Under the pieces are notes generated by a model, which saw only the letters and a list, made by a program, of their open reading frames with translations, was not told the DNA's origin and searched no databases. Positions 10,776 through 23,568 of a stretch of 64,000 nt of DNA are shown here, piece by piece; the first letter of the stretch is position 1; the number at the start of each line of letters is the position of its first letter. Origin of the DNA: Molossus alvarezi (taxonomy: Eukaryota > Chordata > Mammalia > Chiroptera > Molossidae); contig JBAWUJ010000092.1 of the NCBI GenBank assembly GCA_037176705.1, forward strand, positions 186,001 through 250,000. Reading direction: 5' to 3'. Both the position numbers and the translations under genes were made by a program.

Positions 10776-12664
10776 ACCCATTTTACAGGGGTAAAGATGC
10801 CTCAGTTGAAAGCGATACAGTACACTAATTTGATATGGGCACAGATACGTTGAGTCTTCTGGGGAAAAGGGCATGCATGGATACCAGAAAAGCCCAACAT
10901 AAAGTCAAGAAGTGGAGTTTTTTGAGGTTGGTAGGCCTGCATGTAGGGGGCAGGCCCAGGTGTGGCAAGGAGGAAAGACTGGAGCAGAGTGAAGTCCTTC
11001 TACCTCCCTGCTGGAGTAGGTGAAAGGAGCCAGCGGGGCATGGCCAGCTAAGCTCACACTGTTTGCTCAGCCACCTTTCTTCAAGGGGGTGACCAAAATC
11101 TTGCTTAGAGGCCCACCTCATGAAGCAAAAAGTCCTCCTCAAGGACCCACATCAGGCCACTAGCTACTCAGTGTGGGCTCACTGGCTCAGCAGGAAACAT
11201 TTGCTGCTCCTTGCTGCTTCTTAGCAGCTGCCCAGCCCACAGCCAGGGCTAAAAGGTGAGTGCCAGTGCATCTGAAGACAGCAGGGCTCCCCTGGCACCT
11301 TGGGTCAGTACTGGACCTGGAAAGACCCTTCAGGTCAAAACAAGGTCAGGGTTTCAAAGCACTATGTGGGGGTGGGGCCAAGGGCACCGGGACCCTGCAA
11401 GCCAGGGTAGGAGGGATGGCGCAGTAACCTCCAGCTTCAGGGTGAACTCTGAGAGTAGCAGAAGCACTGGAGGAGAGGACAGAGGCATTGCTGAGGGTAG
11501 AGCGGCTCCTGGATGTGCACCGTCTCATGCAGGTTGTTAGAGTGTCTGCTTGGGAAAAAATGTGTGCCACCATGGAGGCAGAGGCACAGGTATCTGCAGA
11601 AGAGAAGCATGAGGAGGAGCAGGGAAGAAAGGCAGGGCCTTGTGGGACAAGCACCTGGTGAACCTGGGAATTGCTCGAGAAACTTCATTTTCAGCCTAGC
11701 AGTGAGACAGCCCCAGCCTGCAGGGCCTACATTCAAGTGAAGCACAAGGCTGCTCAACAACAAAAGCCCATTCTTTAGTCCAGAAGGACCATCATTCAGT
11801 GCATTCCCAGCATGTGGTCCAAAGCTGCATTATTGACCATGCTTTTCTGGCTTGACTATGAAACAAGGACAGGGTTTCTGGGCGGAAGGAGCCTGGCCAA
11901 GGTGAAGGTTTGGTTGCAGAGAATACAGCCTGCCATCTGTAATGGCACAAACCTGATCAAGTGTGAATCTGTCATTCAGTCTCTAGAACTAAAAGTACCA
12001 GAACAGGGTACCAATGCCACAAATCACATATTGGAATCATCCATGATCCTTGACAATCTAAACTTATTCCATTTTCACCCTTGCTTGACAGGCAAATAAA
12101 CTATGTTCTTTAGCAGTTTCTTGTACACTTGAAACTCTCATGGGTGTTACGTTACTCATTGTATCCAAGTCTTCATTGCTTTGACACAGGTTAGCCTTTG
12201 TCCCTTGTGTTTGACTCACAGATGCAGACTGCTGCACTGCATACCGGCTGACATTCACTCAGGACTGCACACCCTACTTGCTGTGTAAAAACAGCCCTCT
12301 GAATAAGTAGTCCTGCACACTTCCTTGTAAGCTGGACCCACAGAGGAAGGTTGACTCTCCCTGTAAAGTTTTCTCCTTGACACAACCCTGCCCGGGTCTT
12401 TAGCAATCATGCCTACCTGAAAAAAATCTCTCTTCTGTCATGCCCATGGCAGGTGCATGAGTACATGGACATAAGAACAATTGCTCAAGCCCAAGGAAGC
12501 GAAAACTTATGTGTCACAAGTTGCCATCAGGCTCCTGTTCTCCAGGTTTGCACACAGTCTGCCACCTGACCAGAATACAAGACTGGTCATCAAACATCAG
12601 TTCAGTACTTCCCTCCTCCTCCTGTACATTATCCTGAAAGAAGGAACAAAAGCCAAAGAACTGT
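10776..12664. other. Single-copy-looking DNA, no gene supported
   Basis: Composition is ordinary to moderately GC-rich. Several frames of 60-108 codons are open on both strands between 10820 and 12260, but they overlap each other and lack domains, starts in good context or splice signals. I see no well-preserved repeat up to the minisatellite border. Confidence 0.4.
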
Positions 12665-15600
12665 GAAATATAGTTACCCACAGGTCTTGCGGGGTTCTAA
12701 AACAAAGAGAGGACTGTGCGATCCAGCAGGGACTGCACGATCTAGTTACCCACTGGGTCTGTAGAGTGCTGAAGCACCAGAGAGGCTGGTTCAACCCGGC
12801 AGCAACTGTGGCATCCAATTACCCGTGGGACCTGTGGGGTGCTGAAGCACCAGAGAGACCTGTGAGACATAGCAGGACAGTTAGATTCAATTACCCACAA
12901 GACATGAAGGGGGCTGAAGCTGCAGAGATCTGTGTGACCCAGCAGGGACTGTGCCACTGAGTTACCCATGGGGCCTGAAGGGTCCTGAAGCATGAGAGAA
13001 GCCTGTGTGACCAAGAAGACACTACATAATCTAGTTTCCCATGAGGCTTGTGGGGTGCTGAAGCACCAGAGGCTTGTGCAACCTAGCAGGTACTGTGCCA
13101 TCCAGTTACCCATGGCATCTACTGCATGCTGAAGCATGAGAGAGGCCTGTTTAACCTAGCAGGAACTGTTCCATCCAATTACCCAAGGAACCTGTGGGGT
13201 GCTGAAGCTCCAGAGTCCTGCTTAACCCAGCAGGGATTTGTGCCATCCAGTTACTCGAGGGACCTGCGGGGGGCTGAAGCACCAGAGAGGCTTGTGCAAC
13301 CCAGCAGGTATGGCATGATCTCCTTACCCACAGGCCTGCAGGGTGCTGAAGCACCAGAGGACAGCAAAAACCGGCAGGTACTGCGTCATCCAGTTACCAC
13401 GTGGTCTGTGCCATCCAGTTACCCACGAGGTATACCAGTTGCTGAAGAACCAGAGGTCTGTGCAACCCAGCAGGGTCTGTGCAATCTAGTTACCCACAGT
13501 ACTGCAGGGTGCTGAAGCACCAGAGGTCTGTGCAACCAAGCAGGGATTGTGCCTTCCAGTTACCCACGGGACACGTGAGGTTCTGAAGCACCAGAGTCCT
13601 GTGTGAACCAGAAGGGACTGTGCAATCTACTTACCCATGGAAACTGCAGGGTGCTAAAACAACAGAGAGGCCAGTGCAACACAGCAGCGACTACTTACCC
13701 AAAGGCCTGAAGGGTGCTGAAGTAACAGAGACCTATGTGACCTAGGAAGAATTGTGCCATCCAGTTACCCGCAGGACCTGCAGGGTGCTGAAGCACAAGA
13801 GTGTCCTGTGCAACCTAGCAGAGACTGTGCAATCTAATTTCACGCAAGGCTAATGGGGTGCTGAAGCACCAGAGAGTCATTTGCGACACAGCAAGGACTG
13901 CACCATCTAGTTATCCAAGAAACCTGTGGAGTGCTAGCACCAGAGAGGCCTGCACAACCCAGCAGGGACTGGGGCATTCGATTATGCAGGGGACCAATGG
14001 GGTGCTGAAGCAACAGAGAAGCCTGTGCCACCTAGCAGGGACTGTGCCATCTAATTACCTGTGGGTCGTGTGGGGTGCAGAAGTAACAGAGAGGCCAGTG
14101 CGACCCAGCACAGACTGTGCAATCTAATTACCCGAAGGGTTTGTGGGGTGCTGAAGCACCAGAGAGGCCTGCGGAACTCAGAAGGGACTGTACCTTCCAG
14201 GTAACCACAGGAACTGCAGGTGCTGAAGCACCAGAGAGGCATGTGTGACCAAGCAGGGACTATGTCATTTAATTACCGGTGGGACCTGAGGGGTGACTCA
14301 GAAGGTACTGTGTGATCTAGTTACCAGCGGCAACTGTAGGGTGCTAATACACCAGAGAGGCCTGTGCTAGCAAGCAGGGACTGCGTGATATAGGTACACA
14401 CTGTGCCTGCGGGGTGCTGAAGCACCAAAAAGGCCTGTGCATCACAATAGAGACTGTGCCATCCGGTTATCTTTGGGACCTGCGGGGTGCTGAAGTACCA
14501 GAGAGGCCTGTACGACCCAGCAGGGACTGAGTGATCTAGTTACCCACAGGCATTGTGGGGAGTTAAAACAACAGAGAGGCCTGTGCTACACAGCAGGTAC
14601 TGCAAGATCTACTTTCCCACAGGCCAGCAGGGAGCTGAAGCAACAGAAATCTGTGAAACCTGGCAGGAACTGTGCGATCTAGTTACCACTGGAATTATGG
14701 GGTGCTAAAACATCAGAGAGGCCTGTGCGACACAGCACGGACTGCGCGATGCACGTACCCACACGCCTGCAGGGTACTGAAGCAACATAGTCCTGTGCAA
14801 CTGATCAGAAACTGTGCGATTTAGTTACCCGTGGTCCTGCAGGGTGCTGAAGCATGAGAGAGGCCATTGTGACCCAGCAGAGACTGTGTGATATAGTTAC
14901 ACACGGGACCTGTGGGGTGCTGAAGCAGCAGAGAGGTCTGTGCCACCTACCATGGATTGTGCCATCCAATTACCCACAAGAAATGCGAGGTGATGAAGTA
15001 GCAGAGAGGCCTGTGTGATCCAGCAGCAACTGTGCAATCTAGTTACTCACAAGAACTGCAGGGTGCTAAAACAACATAGAGGCCTGTGCAATACAACAGG
15101 GACTGTGAGATATACTTACCCGCATACCTGCATGGTTCTGAAACAAAAGAGTCCTGCGCAACCCAGCGGCAACTGTGCCATCCAGTTACCAGTGAAACCT
15201 GCAGGCTGCTCAAGCTCCAGAGAAGCTGGTGCAACCTAGCAGGGACTGTGCCATTTAATAGCCCGTGCAACTTGTGAGCTGCAGTAGCACTAGAGAGGCC
15301 TGTGCAACCCAGCAGGAACTGTGCAGTCTAGTTACTCACAGGAACTGTGGGGTGCTAAAACAACATAGAGGCCTGTGCAACCCAGCAGACATTGAACAAA
15401 CTAGTTTCCCATGAGGCTGTTGGGGTGCTGAAGTACAATGGAGGCCTATGCCACACAGCAGGGACTGTGCAATCCAGTTACAAGTGGGAACAGTGTGCTG
15501 CCAAAACACCAGATAGTCCTGCAAGACCCAGCAGGGACTGCACCATCTAGTTACCCAAGAGGTCTGTGGAGTGCTGAAGCACCAGAGAGGCCTGCAGAAC

Positions 15601-17733
15601 CCAGCAGGGACAGTGCCATCCAATTACCAATGGTGAAGTACCAGAGATGGCAATGAGACCTAGCAAGGACTGACTACCCAATTACCTGCAGGACATGCTG
15701 GCTGCTGAAGTACCTGAGGCCTGCATGACACAGCAGTGACTGTGCAATCTAGTTACCCATTGGAACTGCGGGGTGCTAAAATGGCAGAGAGTCCTTTGTG
15801 ACCCAAAAGGAACTGCGTGATCTAATTACCCACTGAGCTGGTGGGGAACTTAAGGCACATAAATGGCCTGCACAACCCAGGATGGACTGTGCCATCCAGT
15901 TACCCCTGGGACCTGAGGGGTGCTGAAGCACCAGAAAGGCCCGTGCGACCTACCAGGGATTGACCATCCAGTTACCCATGGGACCTGTGAGGTGCTGAAA
16001 CACCAGAGAGCCCTGTGTGACACAGCAAGAACAGTGCCGTCCAGTTACCAGCAAAACCTGTAGGCTGCTAAAGCTCCAGAGAAGCCAGTGCAACCTAGCA
16101 GGGACTGTGCCATCAATAGCTTGTGCAACTTGTGAGCTGCAGAAGCACTAGTGATACATGTGCAACCCAGCATACATTGCACAAACTAGTTTCCCATGAG
16201 GCTGGTGGGGTGCTGAAGCACCATAGGGGCCTGTGCAATGCAGCAGGGACTGTGCCATCCAGTTACACATGGAGACTGTGTGCTGCCAAAACACTAGATA
16301 GTCCTGTAAGACCCAGCAGGGACTGCATAATCTAGTTACCCACAGAACTGTGGGGTGCTAATACATCAGTTAGGCCTGTGTGACCCAGTAAGGACTGTGG
16401 CATCTCGTTACCTGAAGATATGCGGTGTGATAAAATATCAGAGACACCTGTGTGACCCATCAGAGACTGCGTGATCTAGTGCCAGCATGGGGCTGAAACC
16501 TGAACCAGCATTACCAAGCAAGGACTGTGCTAGTAGGTTACCCATGAGACCTGCGGGCCACTAAAACACTAGAGAGGACTTTGCTCTCTGCAGACACTGC
16601 TCGACCTAGTCACCCATGGGTCTGAAGGGTGCTGAAGCACCAGAGGCCTGTGGGACCTAGCAGGGACTGTGTGAACTAGTTATTCATGAGAACTATGGGG
16701 TGCTAAAACACTGGAGAGGCCTGTGCACCCAGAAGTGACTGCTCCATCTAGTTACCCTCGGGTCCTGTGGGGTGCTGAAGCACTAGAGAGGCCACTGCAA
16801 ACCACCAGAGACTGCATTATCCAAGTATCCACTGGGCCTGCCTGCTGCTGAAGCACCAAAAGGCCTGCACAACACAGCATGGACCATGCCATCCATTTAC
16901 TCTTGGGACCGGCGGGGTGTTGAAGCACCAGAGAGGCCTGTGCTACCCAGCAGGGACTGTGGGATCTAGTTACCCGTGGTAACTGCGGGGTGCTAAAACA
17001 ACACAGAGGCCTGTGGTATCCAGCAGGGATTGGACAATGTAGTTACCCACAGGCCTGCAGGGTTCTCAAGTACCAGAGGCCTCCGTAACCCAGCAGAGAC
17101 TGTGCCATCCATTTACCTGCGGGAACTGCAGGGTGTTGAAGCACCAAAGAGGTCTGTGCAACCCAGCAGGGACTGCCTGACCTAGTTACCCATAAGGCTT
17201 GCAGGCTGCTGAAGCACCTGATGCCTGTGTGACCAAGAAGGGACGGTGCGAATGAGTTACCAGTGGGAACTACATGGTGTTAAAACACCAGGAGGACTCT
17301 GCACCCTGTGGGGACTGCGCTATCTAGTTACCCACTGGGCCTGCGGGGTTCTGAAGCACCAGAGGCCTTTGAAACCCAGCAGGGACTGTGCAAACTAGTT
17401 ACCCATGGCAACTACGGGGTGCTAAAACACCAGAGTTGCCTGTGCACCCAGCAGGGACTGTGCCTTCCAGTTTCCCACAGGACCTATGGGGTGCTGAAGC
17501 CCCAGAGAGACCTCTATGACCCAGCAGGGACTGCATGATCTAGTTACCTGCAGGGACTGTGGGGTGCTAAAACACCTTAGAAACCTGTGCAACCCAGTAG
17601 GGACACTTTAGAGACCTGTGAGACCCAGTAGGTACAGCCCATGGGGTCTGTGGGCTGCTGAGGTACCAGAGAGGCCTGTGCAACCCAGCAGGTACTGTGT
17701 CATCCAGTTACCCATGAAACCTACTGGGTTGCC
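12665..17733. repeat. Minisatellite of about 70 copies of a ~73-bp unit
   Basis: A unit of about 72-73 bases recurs from near 12665 to 17733. It can be followed by its GCTGAAGCAC words near 12840, 12911, 12983, 13056, 13127 and 13200, and onward. The unit reads roughly: GTTACCCACGGGACCTG, CGGGGTGCTGAAGCACC, AGAGAGGCCTGTGCAACC, CAGCAGGGACTGTGCCATCTA. It contains a perfect inverted repeat, GGTGCT-GA-AGCACC. A second unit type carries GGTGCTAAAACAACAGAG and AACTGCGGGG in place of GCTGAAGCACC and ACCTGCGGGG. The two types are interspersed and alternate locally (for example 14480-14780). Units differ from each other by roughly 10-25% by eye and many have small indels, so the array is not freshly homogenised. 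Short open frames across neighbouring units are by-products of a period close to 72. Confidence 0.93.
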
Positions 17734-17734
17734 A

Positions 17735-19888
17735 TATATGAAAGACCTACAACCAACATCATACTCACTGGGCAAAAATTAAAATCATTTCCCTTAAAGA
17801 CAGGAGCAAGAGAAGGATACCTACTTTTGCCAGTATTATTTAACATTGTACTAGAAGTCTTAGACACAGCTATCAGACAGGAAGAAGAAATAAAAGGGAT
17901 CAAAATAGGAAGGAAAAAGTGAAACTGTCACTATTTGCAGATGACATGATACTATACGGAGAAAACCCCAAAGACTCCATCAAAAATTTACTAGACTTAA
18001 TAAATGTATTTGGCAAAGTAGAAGGATACAAAATTAATGTCAAGAAATTGATTATATACCAATGATGACTCACATAAAGAGAAACTAAAAGAAACTAATC
18101 CCAATTACCATCGTGGAAAAAAAAATAGTATACCTAGCAATTTAACCAAATAATAAAGGACCTATTCACAGAAAACTACAGGACATTGAAAAAAGAAATA
18201 GAGGAAGGTATCAAAAAGTGGACGCATATACCTTGGTCATGGATTGAAAAAATTAACATCATTAAAATGTCCATATAACCCAAAGCAATTTATAGATTCA
18301 ATGCAATCCCCATAAAAATAACAATGACATACTTCACAGAACTAGAATAAATACTTCAAAAGTTTACATGGAATCAACTAAAAAAGACCTCGAATAGCCA
18401 CAGCAATCTTGAAAAAGAAGAACTAATTTGTAGGGACCACATTGCCAGATTTCAGGTTATACTACAAAGCCTCTGTAAGCAAAACAGCCTGGTACTGGCA
18501 CAAGAACAGGCATATAAACCAGTGGAACAGAACAGAGAACCCAGAAATGGACCCAAGGCAATACGCTCAATTAATATTTGACAAAGGTGGCAAGAGGATA
18601 CAGTGGAGTAAAGACAGCCTCTTTAATAAATGGTGTTGGAAAAATTGGACAGCCACATGCAAAAAAAAAAAAAAAAAAATGAAACTAGACTTCACCTTAA
18701 ACCATACAAAAGAACTAACTCAAAATGGATAAAAGACTTAAATGATGATTCATGAATCCATAAAAATCCTAGGCCACAAAATTTCAGACCTCAAATGCAG
18801 CAGAATTTTCACTGATACATCACCAAAGGCAACAGAACCAAAGAACAAAATGGACAGTTGGGACTACATCAAACTCAAAAGCTTCTGCGCCGCAAAAGAT
18901 AAAAATTATCAGATTAGAAAGGCAATCAACTGTATGGGAGAACATAATTGCCAATGATATATCAGATAAGGGGTTAATTACCAATATATGTAGAGTGCTC
19001 ATACAACTTAACAAAAAAAACCCCAAACAATCCACTTAAAAAATGGGCAGAGAAATCAAATAGAAACCTCTGCAAACAGGACATACAAATGGCTAAGAAA
19101 CATATGAAGAAATGCTCATCATTAGGCATCAGAGAGATGCAAATTAAAACAACAATGAGGTACCATCTCACACCTCTCAGAATGGCCGCCATTAACAATC
19201 AGGCAATAAGTGTTGGCGAGGGTGTGGAGGAAGGAGGACTCTAGTACACTGCTGGTGGGAATGCAGACTGGTGTAATCACTATGGAAAACAATATGGTGT
19301 TACCTCAAAAAATTAAAATTGATCTTCCTAGTGAACCCACTTCTGAAAATATACTCTACTAAGGCTGAATAGCCAATCAGAAAAAAATATGTACCCCCAA
19401 GTTTGTAGCAGCACTATTTACAATAGCCTAGGTCTAGAAACAACCCAAATGCTCATTAGTAGATTCATGGATAAAAAAGCTGTGGTACATATACAAAATG
19501 GAGTATTATGCAGGTATAAGAGAGATCTCTTACTATTTGAGATGACATGGAGGGACTTGGAAAGTATTATCCTAAGTAAACAAGCCAAACAGAGAAAGAC
19601 AAGTTTCATATGATCATTTATTTGTGGAATATAATAAACATAACAGTCTGAGGAATGGGGTAGTCCCAGAGACATGGAAGAGTGGTACAGACAGACAATA
19701 GCCAAAAGAGGGTGTGGTGGGGGAGAGATAAACCACAGATCTTATTTGCATGTATGCATAAAAAATAAAAATGATCAACAAAGCTGGAGAGAGGACAGGG
19801 AGGGAGCCAGAAGGGGGGATCAGTGGGGGGAAATGAAGAAACATCTGTAACAAAAATAAATTAATTAATTAAGAAAAAAAAAAGAGAG
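17735..19888 (+). mobile_element. 5'-truncated L1, from reverse transcriptase to A-rich tail
   Basis: This is the main L1 in the window on the plus strand. It begins abruptly at 'atatatgaaagacctacaacc', which is within the ORF2 reverse transcriptase region, and runs through the ORF2 C-terminus and 3'UTR to an A-rich tail (19851-19888, 'aaaaataaattaattaatt' then A-run). The FADD active-site motif is present ('tttgcagatgacatgata' near 17932), but the frame is broken by several stops and indels. The longest open piece is about 18442-18732, with [20 protein letters not shown]. The left border is exactly the end of the ~73-bp minisatellite. Confidence 0.92.
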
Positions 19889-20180
19889 AAAAAATAGGCA
19901 GAGGATCTAAATAGACACTTCTCCAAACAGGACATACAAATTGCCAAAAGATATATAAAAAAATGTTCAATGTCACTAATCATCAGAGAGGTGCAAATTA
20001 AAACTATGAGGTATCACCTCACACATACCAGAATGGCTGCCATTAATAAATTATCAAAAAAACAAGTGCTGATGAGGGTGTTGAGAAAAGGCACTCTAGT
20101 ACACTGCTGGTGGGAATGCAGACCGGTGCAGCCACTATAGAAAACAATGTGGTGTTTCCCCAAAATTGAAAAACATAATT
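19889..20180 (+). mobile_element. Short L1 ORF2 fragment
   Basis: Starting at 'aaaataggcagaggatct', this piece repeats a segment already present in the previous L1 (around 19040-19320). It covers 'acttctccaaacaggacatacaa', 'catcagagaggtgcaaattaaaac', and 'ggaatgcagaccggtgcagcc'. It ends at about 20180, before the 3'UTR. Having two copies of the same segment in tandem means either two insertions or a local duplication. Confidence 0.88.
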
Positions 20181-20403
20181 GTTATTTGACCCTGTGTATA
20201 AAATAGTCTCTGTATGAAATATGATTATTTAGGGAATGCTATATATATTTCTAAATGAGCTTATGAGGTGGGAGAAGCATTGTAAGATAAAAAAAAAAAT
20301 TTGAGGAACTTTCCAAAAACTCATTTTGAGGTAGACCTGAGAGAGTATGAGGCATCCACAGAAGGCAGGTAGACTTTCTCAAACAAATGTATTAAAAAAA
20401 TAA

Positions 20404-20760
20404 TAATAAAAGGCTAGAGCCCACATATCTGTCATCCACACATGCCTGGCAGCAGCATTCCTGGGGCCCAGAGCCTCAGTCAGCCCACCTCCCCAGTCTC
20501 CAGAAGGATGGAGCTGCACCTCTCTGTGTTGGCCATGTGCACATCCCACAGACAGGTACTTCTGCAGACCCAGCTCCGGGCCCCGCCCCCTGCCCCATGT
20601 GTGTCCCCGCCCACAGGTCACGCCTTCTGCGTGGACGCCATCTTGGCTCCAGGAGCTGCCATTTTGTTCTTGGAGAGAGGCCTGGAGACACCATCGTCCT
20701 ACCTTCCTCCAGCAGTGGAGGCTGCGTGGAGGCCGAGGCTGGAGTCGAAGCCAGGTAAGT
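20404..20760 (+). promoter_or_regulatory. Candidate promoter and first-exon region
   Basis: Several promoter-type motifs are clustered here on the plus strand. There is a TATA-like AATAAAAGGC at about 20404-20413, GC-box-like CCCCGCCCCC at 20580-20589 and CCCCGCCCAC at 20605-20614, a close YY1 match CGCCATCTTGGC at about 20637, and a second GCCATTTTG near 20660. A splice-donor-like CCAG|GTAAGTGG lies at about 20751-20760. Together they would suit a first exon with a donor at ~20754. No known gene is recognised and no transcript evidence exists here, so this is inference from motifs. Confidence 0.3.
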
Positions 20761-21040
20761 GGGGTGGGTTCAGGAACAGTGGTGGTGAGGGCTTGGGGGG
20801 AACAGGTGCTGGGGCAGGAAGCTGGGGTGGGCACCCCGGGGACAGATGGACCTCGCCCTGTCGCTGCCTTTCCTCCCTCCACTGGAGTCCGGGCCCACGG
20901 CCGGGTGTGGCACGAGCCCTGGGGTCCCCTGTCCTGGCGCCCGAGGGAGAGGGTGCAGAGCCCTAGTTATGGGCCCTGCAGCTGGGCCGCTCAGAACACA
21001 GCCCTGGAGCCCGGCCGTCAGTGACCCCCAGGCTGACAGC
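20430..21040. other. CpG-rich, GC-rich patch
   Basis: I count roughly 25 CpGs between about 20570 and 21050, clearly above the surrounding DNA, within a GC-rich stretch of about 600 bases. This resembles a small CpG island. Frames on both strands stay open for long distances (for example 20442-20966 plus), as expected for GC-rich DNA. The translations show no domain that I recognise. Confidence 0.6.
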
Positions 21041-21084
21041 CCGGATTTTTATGTGGTCTCTTTTGTGTGGGGTGTGTGTATGAA

Positions 21085-21262
21085 ATTCTTTAATTTTTTA
21101 TTTTATTTTTAATTACTGCTGACATACAATATTATGTTAGTTCAAGGTGTATGTCAAAGTGATGAGCTGTTTATATACCCATCTTGCACCAGACATAGTC
21201 ATTGTGATATTATTGACTGTATTCCCTATGCTACACTTTATTCCCATGACTATTTTTACTGG
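21085..21262 (-). mobile_element. Ancient L1 3' end (L1MA-like)
   Basis: The plus strand reads 'tttttaattactgctgacatacaatattatgttag', then 'ttcaaggtgtatgtcaaagtg', and 'ttgactgtattccctatgctacactttattcccatgac'. This order is typical of the 3' end of older mammalian L1s read backwards. It differs from the younger L1 3' ends that begin beside it at 21263. Confidence 0.65.
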
Positions 21263-23568
21263 GCCGGTACTGTGGAACTTTATTATTCTTTATATTCAAT
21301 ATTGTTGTTGTTACAGATGTTTCTCCTTTGTTCCCCATTGACACCCTCCTCCCAGTCCCCCACCCCCAAGCATTGTTGTGGAACCTGCATATGAGTCTGT
21401 GGTTTATCCCCCCAACCCCTTCTCCTGAGGTTTGTCAGCCTTTACCCTACTTCCATGTCTCTGGGTCTGTTTTGTTCATCAGGTAGTTTTGTTCATTATA
21501 TTGCAAAAGTAAATGAGATCAAGTTATAACTCTCTTTCTATGATTGAATTGTTTCACTTTGGATCATATTGTCTAGGTTCCTCTATGTTGTCTCAAAGGA
21601 TAGGAGATCTTTCTTACATCTGCACAGTACTCCATTGTCTATATGAACCACCATTTTTTTGTCCACTCATTTATTGATGGACACTTGGGCTGTTTCCAGG
21701 TCTCAGTAATTATAAATAGTGCTGCTATGAACATAGGGGCACCTACATTCTTTCTGATTGGTGTTTCAGGCTTCTTAGGATATAATGCTAGAAGTGGGAT
21801 CACTGGGTGAAATGGCAGTTTGATTTTTAATTTTTTGAGAAAACACCATATTGTTCTCCATAGTGGCTGAACCAGTCTGCATTCCCACCAGCAGTGTGCT
21901 AGGGTTCCCTGTTCTCCACATCCTGGTCAGCACTTGTTGTTTGATGATTTGTTGATGGCGGCCACTCTGAGAGGTGTGAGGTGATACCTCATAGTTGCTT
22001 TAATTTGCATCTCTGATGATTAGTGACGTTGAGCACTTTTTCATATGTCTCTTGGCCATTTGTGTGTCCTGTTGGGAGAAGTGTCTAGTTAGGTCCTCCG
22101 CCCATTTTAAAATGGATTCTTTGTCTTTCTTTTGTTGAGGTGTATGAGGATGCTATACATACTGTAAATTAACCCCTTATCTGATGTATCGTAGGCAGTT
22201 ATTCTCTATCATATAGAGGGTTCCCTTTCCACATCGATGCTTGTTTCTTTTGCTGTGCAGAAGCTTTTTAGTCCCATGTGTTCTTTCTGTTCTTTGTTTT
22301 CCTAGCCTTACGCATTGAAACCATGATAATTCTGCTTTGTGTAATGTCTGGAATTTTGTTGCCTATATTTTCTTCTTGAATTTTTATAAATTCACAAGTC
22401 ACATGTAAGCCATTTATCCATCTTGATTCTATTCCTGTGTATTGTGTATGTTGATGGTCTAATTTCATTTTTTTGCAAGTAACTGTCCAATTTTCCCAGC
22501 ACCGTTTATTGAAGAGGCTGTTTTTACTCCACTGCATGCTCTTGCCATCTTGTCCACTATTAATTGAGGATAATAATTTGGGTCAATTTATGGGTTCTCT
22601 GTTCTGTTCCATTGATCTTTATGCCTGTTTTTGGGCCAGTACCAGGATGTTTTGATTACAGTGCCTTTGTAGTATAATCTGATACCTGGTATTATGATCC
22701 CTCCTACTTTGTTCTTTATTTTGTAAATTACTGTGGCATTTAGGGGTCTTTTTCCATTCCATATAAACTTTTGTTCAAGGTCTGTGCTGAAGTTTGTCAA
22801 ATGCTTTTTTTTAGCATCTATTGATATGATCTTATGGGTTTTATCTTTTATTTTGTTTGTATTGTGTCATATTTATTAATGTGGGAATATTGTGCCATTT
22901 TTGCTTCCCTGGGATGTATCCCACTTGGTCATGATGAATGATTTTTTTGATGTATTGCTGGATCCGAATTGCTGAGATTTTGTTAAGGATTTTGGCATCT
23001 GTGTTCATCAAGTATATTGGCCTATAGTTGTCTTTCTCTGTAGTGTCTCTATCTGGTTTTGAAATTTATATTATGCTGGATTCATACAATGAGTTTGGAA
23101 GTATTTTGTCTTCTTAGAATTTTTTTAGAATAGTTTGAGGAGAATGGGTGTTAGATCTTTGAATGTTTGATAAAACTCCCAATAAAGACATCTATGTCTG
23201 GGGTTTCGTTTGCTGAAAGTTTCCTGATGATATCTTCAATTTCCTTAGTTGTTATTGGTCTGTTGAAGTTTTCTATCTCTTCCCGGTTCAGATTTGGGAG
23301 ACTCTGTTTATAGAAATTTCTTGATTTTGCCGAGATCGTCCAATTTATTGGCATATGATTGTTTGTAGTATGTTTTAATGATCCTTTGTATTTCTGTGGT
23401 ATCAATTGTTACTTCTCCTTTTATGTTTCTAGTTTTGTTTATGGGGGTCCTGTTTTTTGTTTCTCGGTGAGACTGGCTAAGAGTTGATCAATCTTGTTTA
23501 TCTTTTCAAAGAATCAGCTCTTTGTTTCATTGATTATTTTTCAAAGTGGCAGGTTTCTCTTTGTCTTT
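21263..23568 (-). mobile_element. L1 copy with internal ORF2 deletion
   Basis: It begins on the left with an L1 3'UTR ('gatgtttctcctttgttcccc' near 21316) and runs through the ORF2 C-terminus. At about 22785 it jumps from the thumb region to the reverse transcriptase segment 'gtttgtcaaatgcttttttttagcatc', losing about 0.7 kb including the FADD motif. It then continues to about 23568, where another L1 3' end interrupts it. Frames are heavily broken; only fragments such as 22268-22537 and 22588-22800 remain open. Confidence 0.88.

Noticed and set aside
12665..17733. Open frames of 60-131 codons across the minisatellite on both strands
   Set aside because: They arise because the period is close to 72 (divisible by three). 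They switch frame with each indel, and have no start context or domain.
12665..17733. CRISPR-like array
   Set aside because: The repeats are contiguous, without unique spacers, diverged, and in mammalian DNA.
20442..20966. 174-codon plus-strand frame in the CpG-rich patch
   Set aside because: Low-complexity Pro/Gly/Arg-rich translation, also open on the other strand. If transcribed, the donor-like site at ~20754 would cut it.
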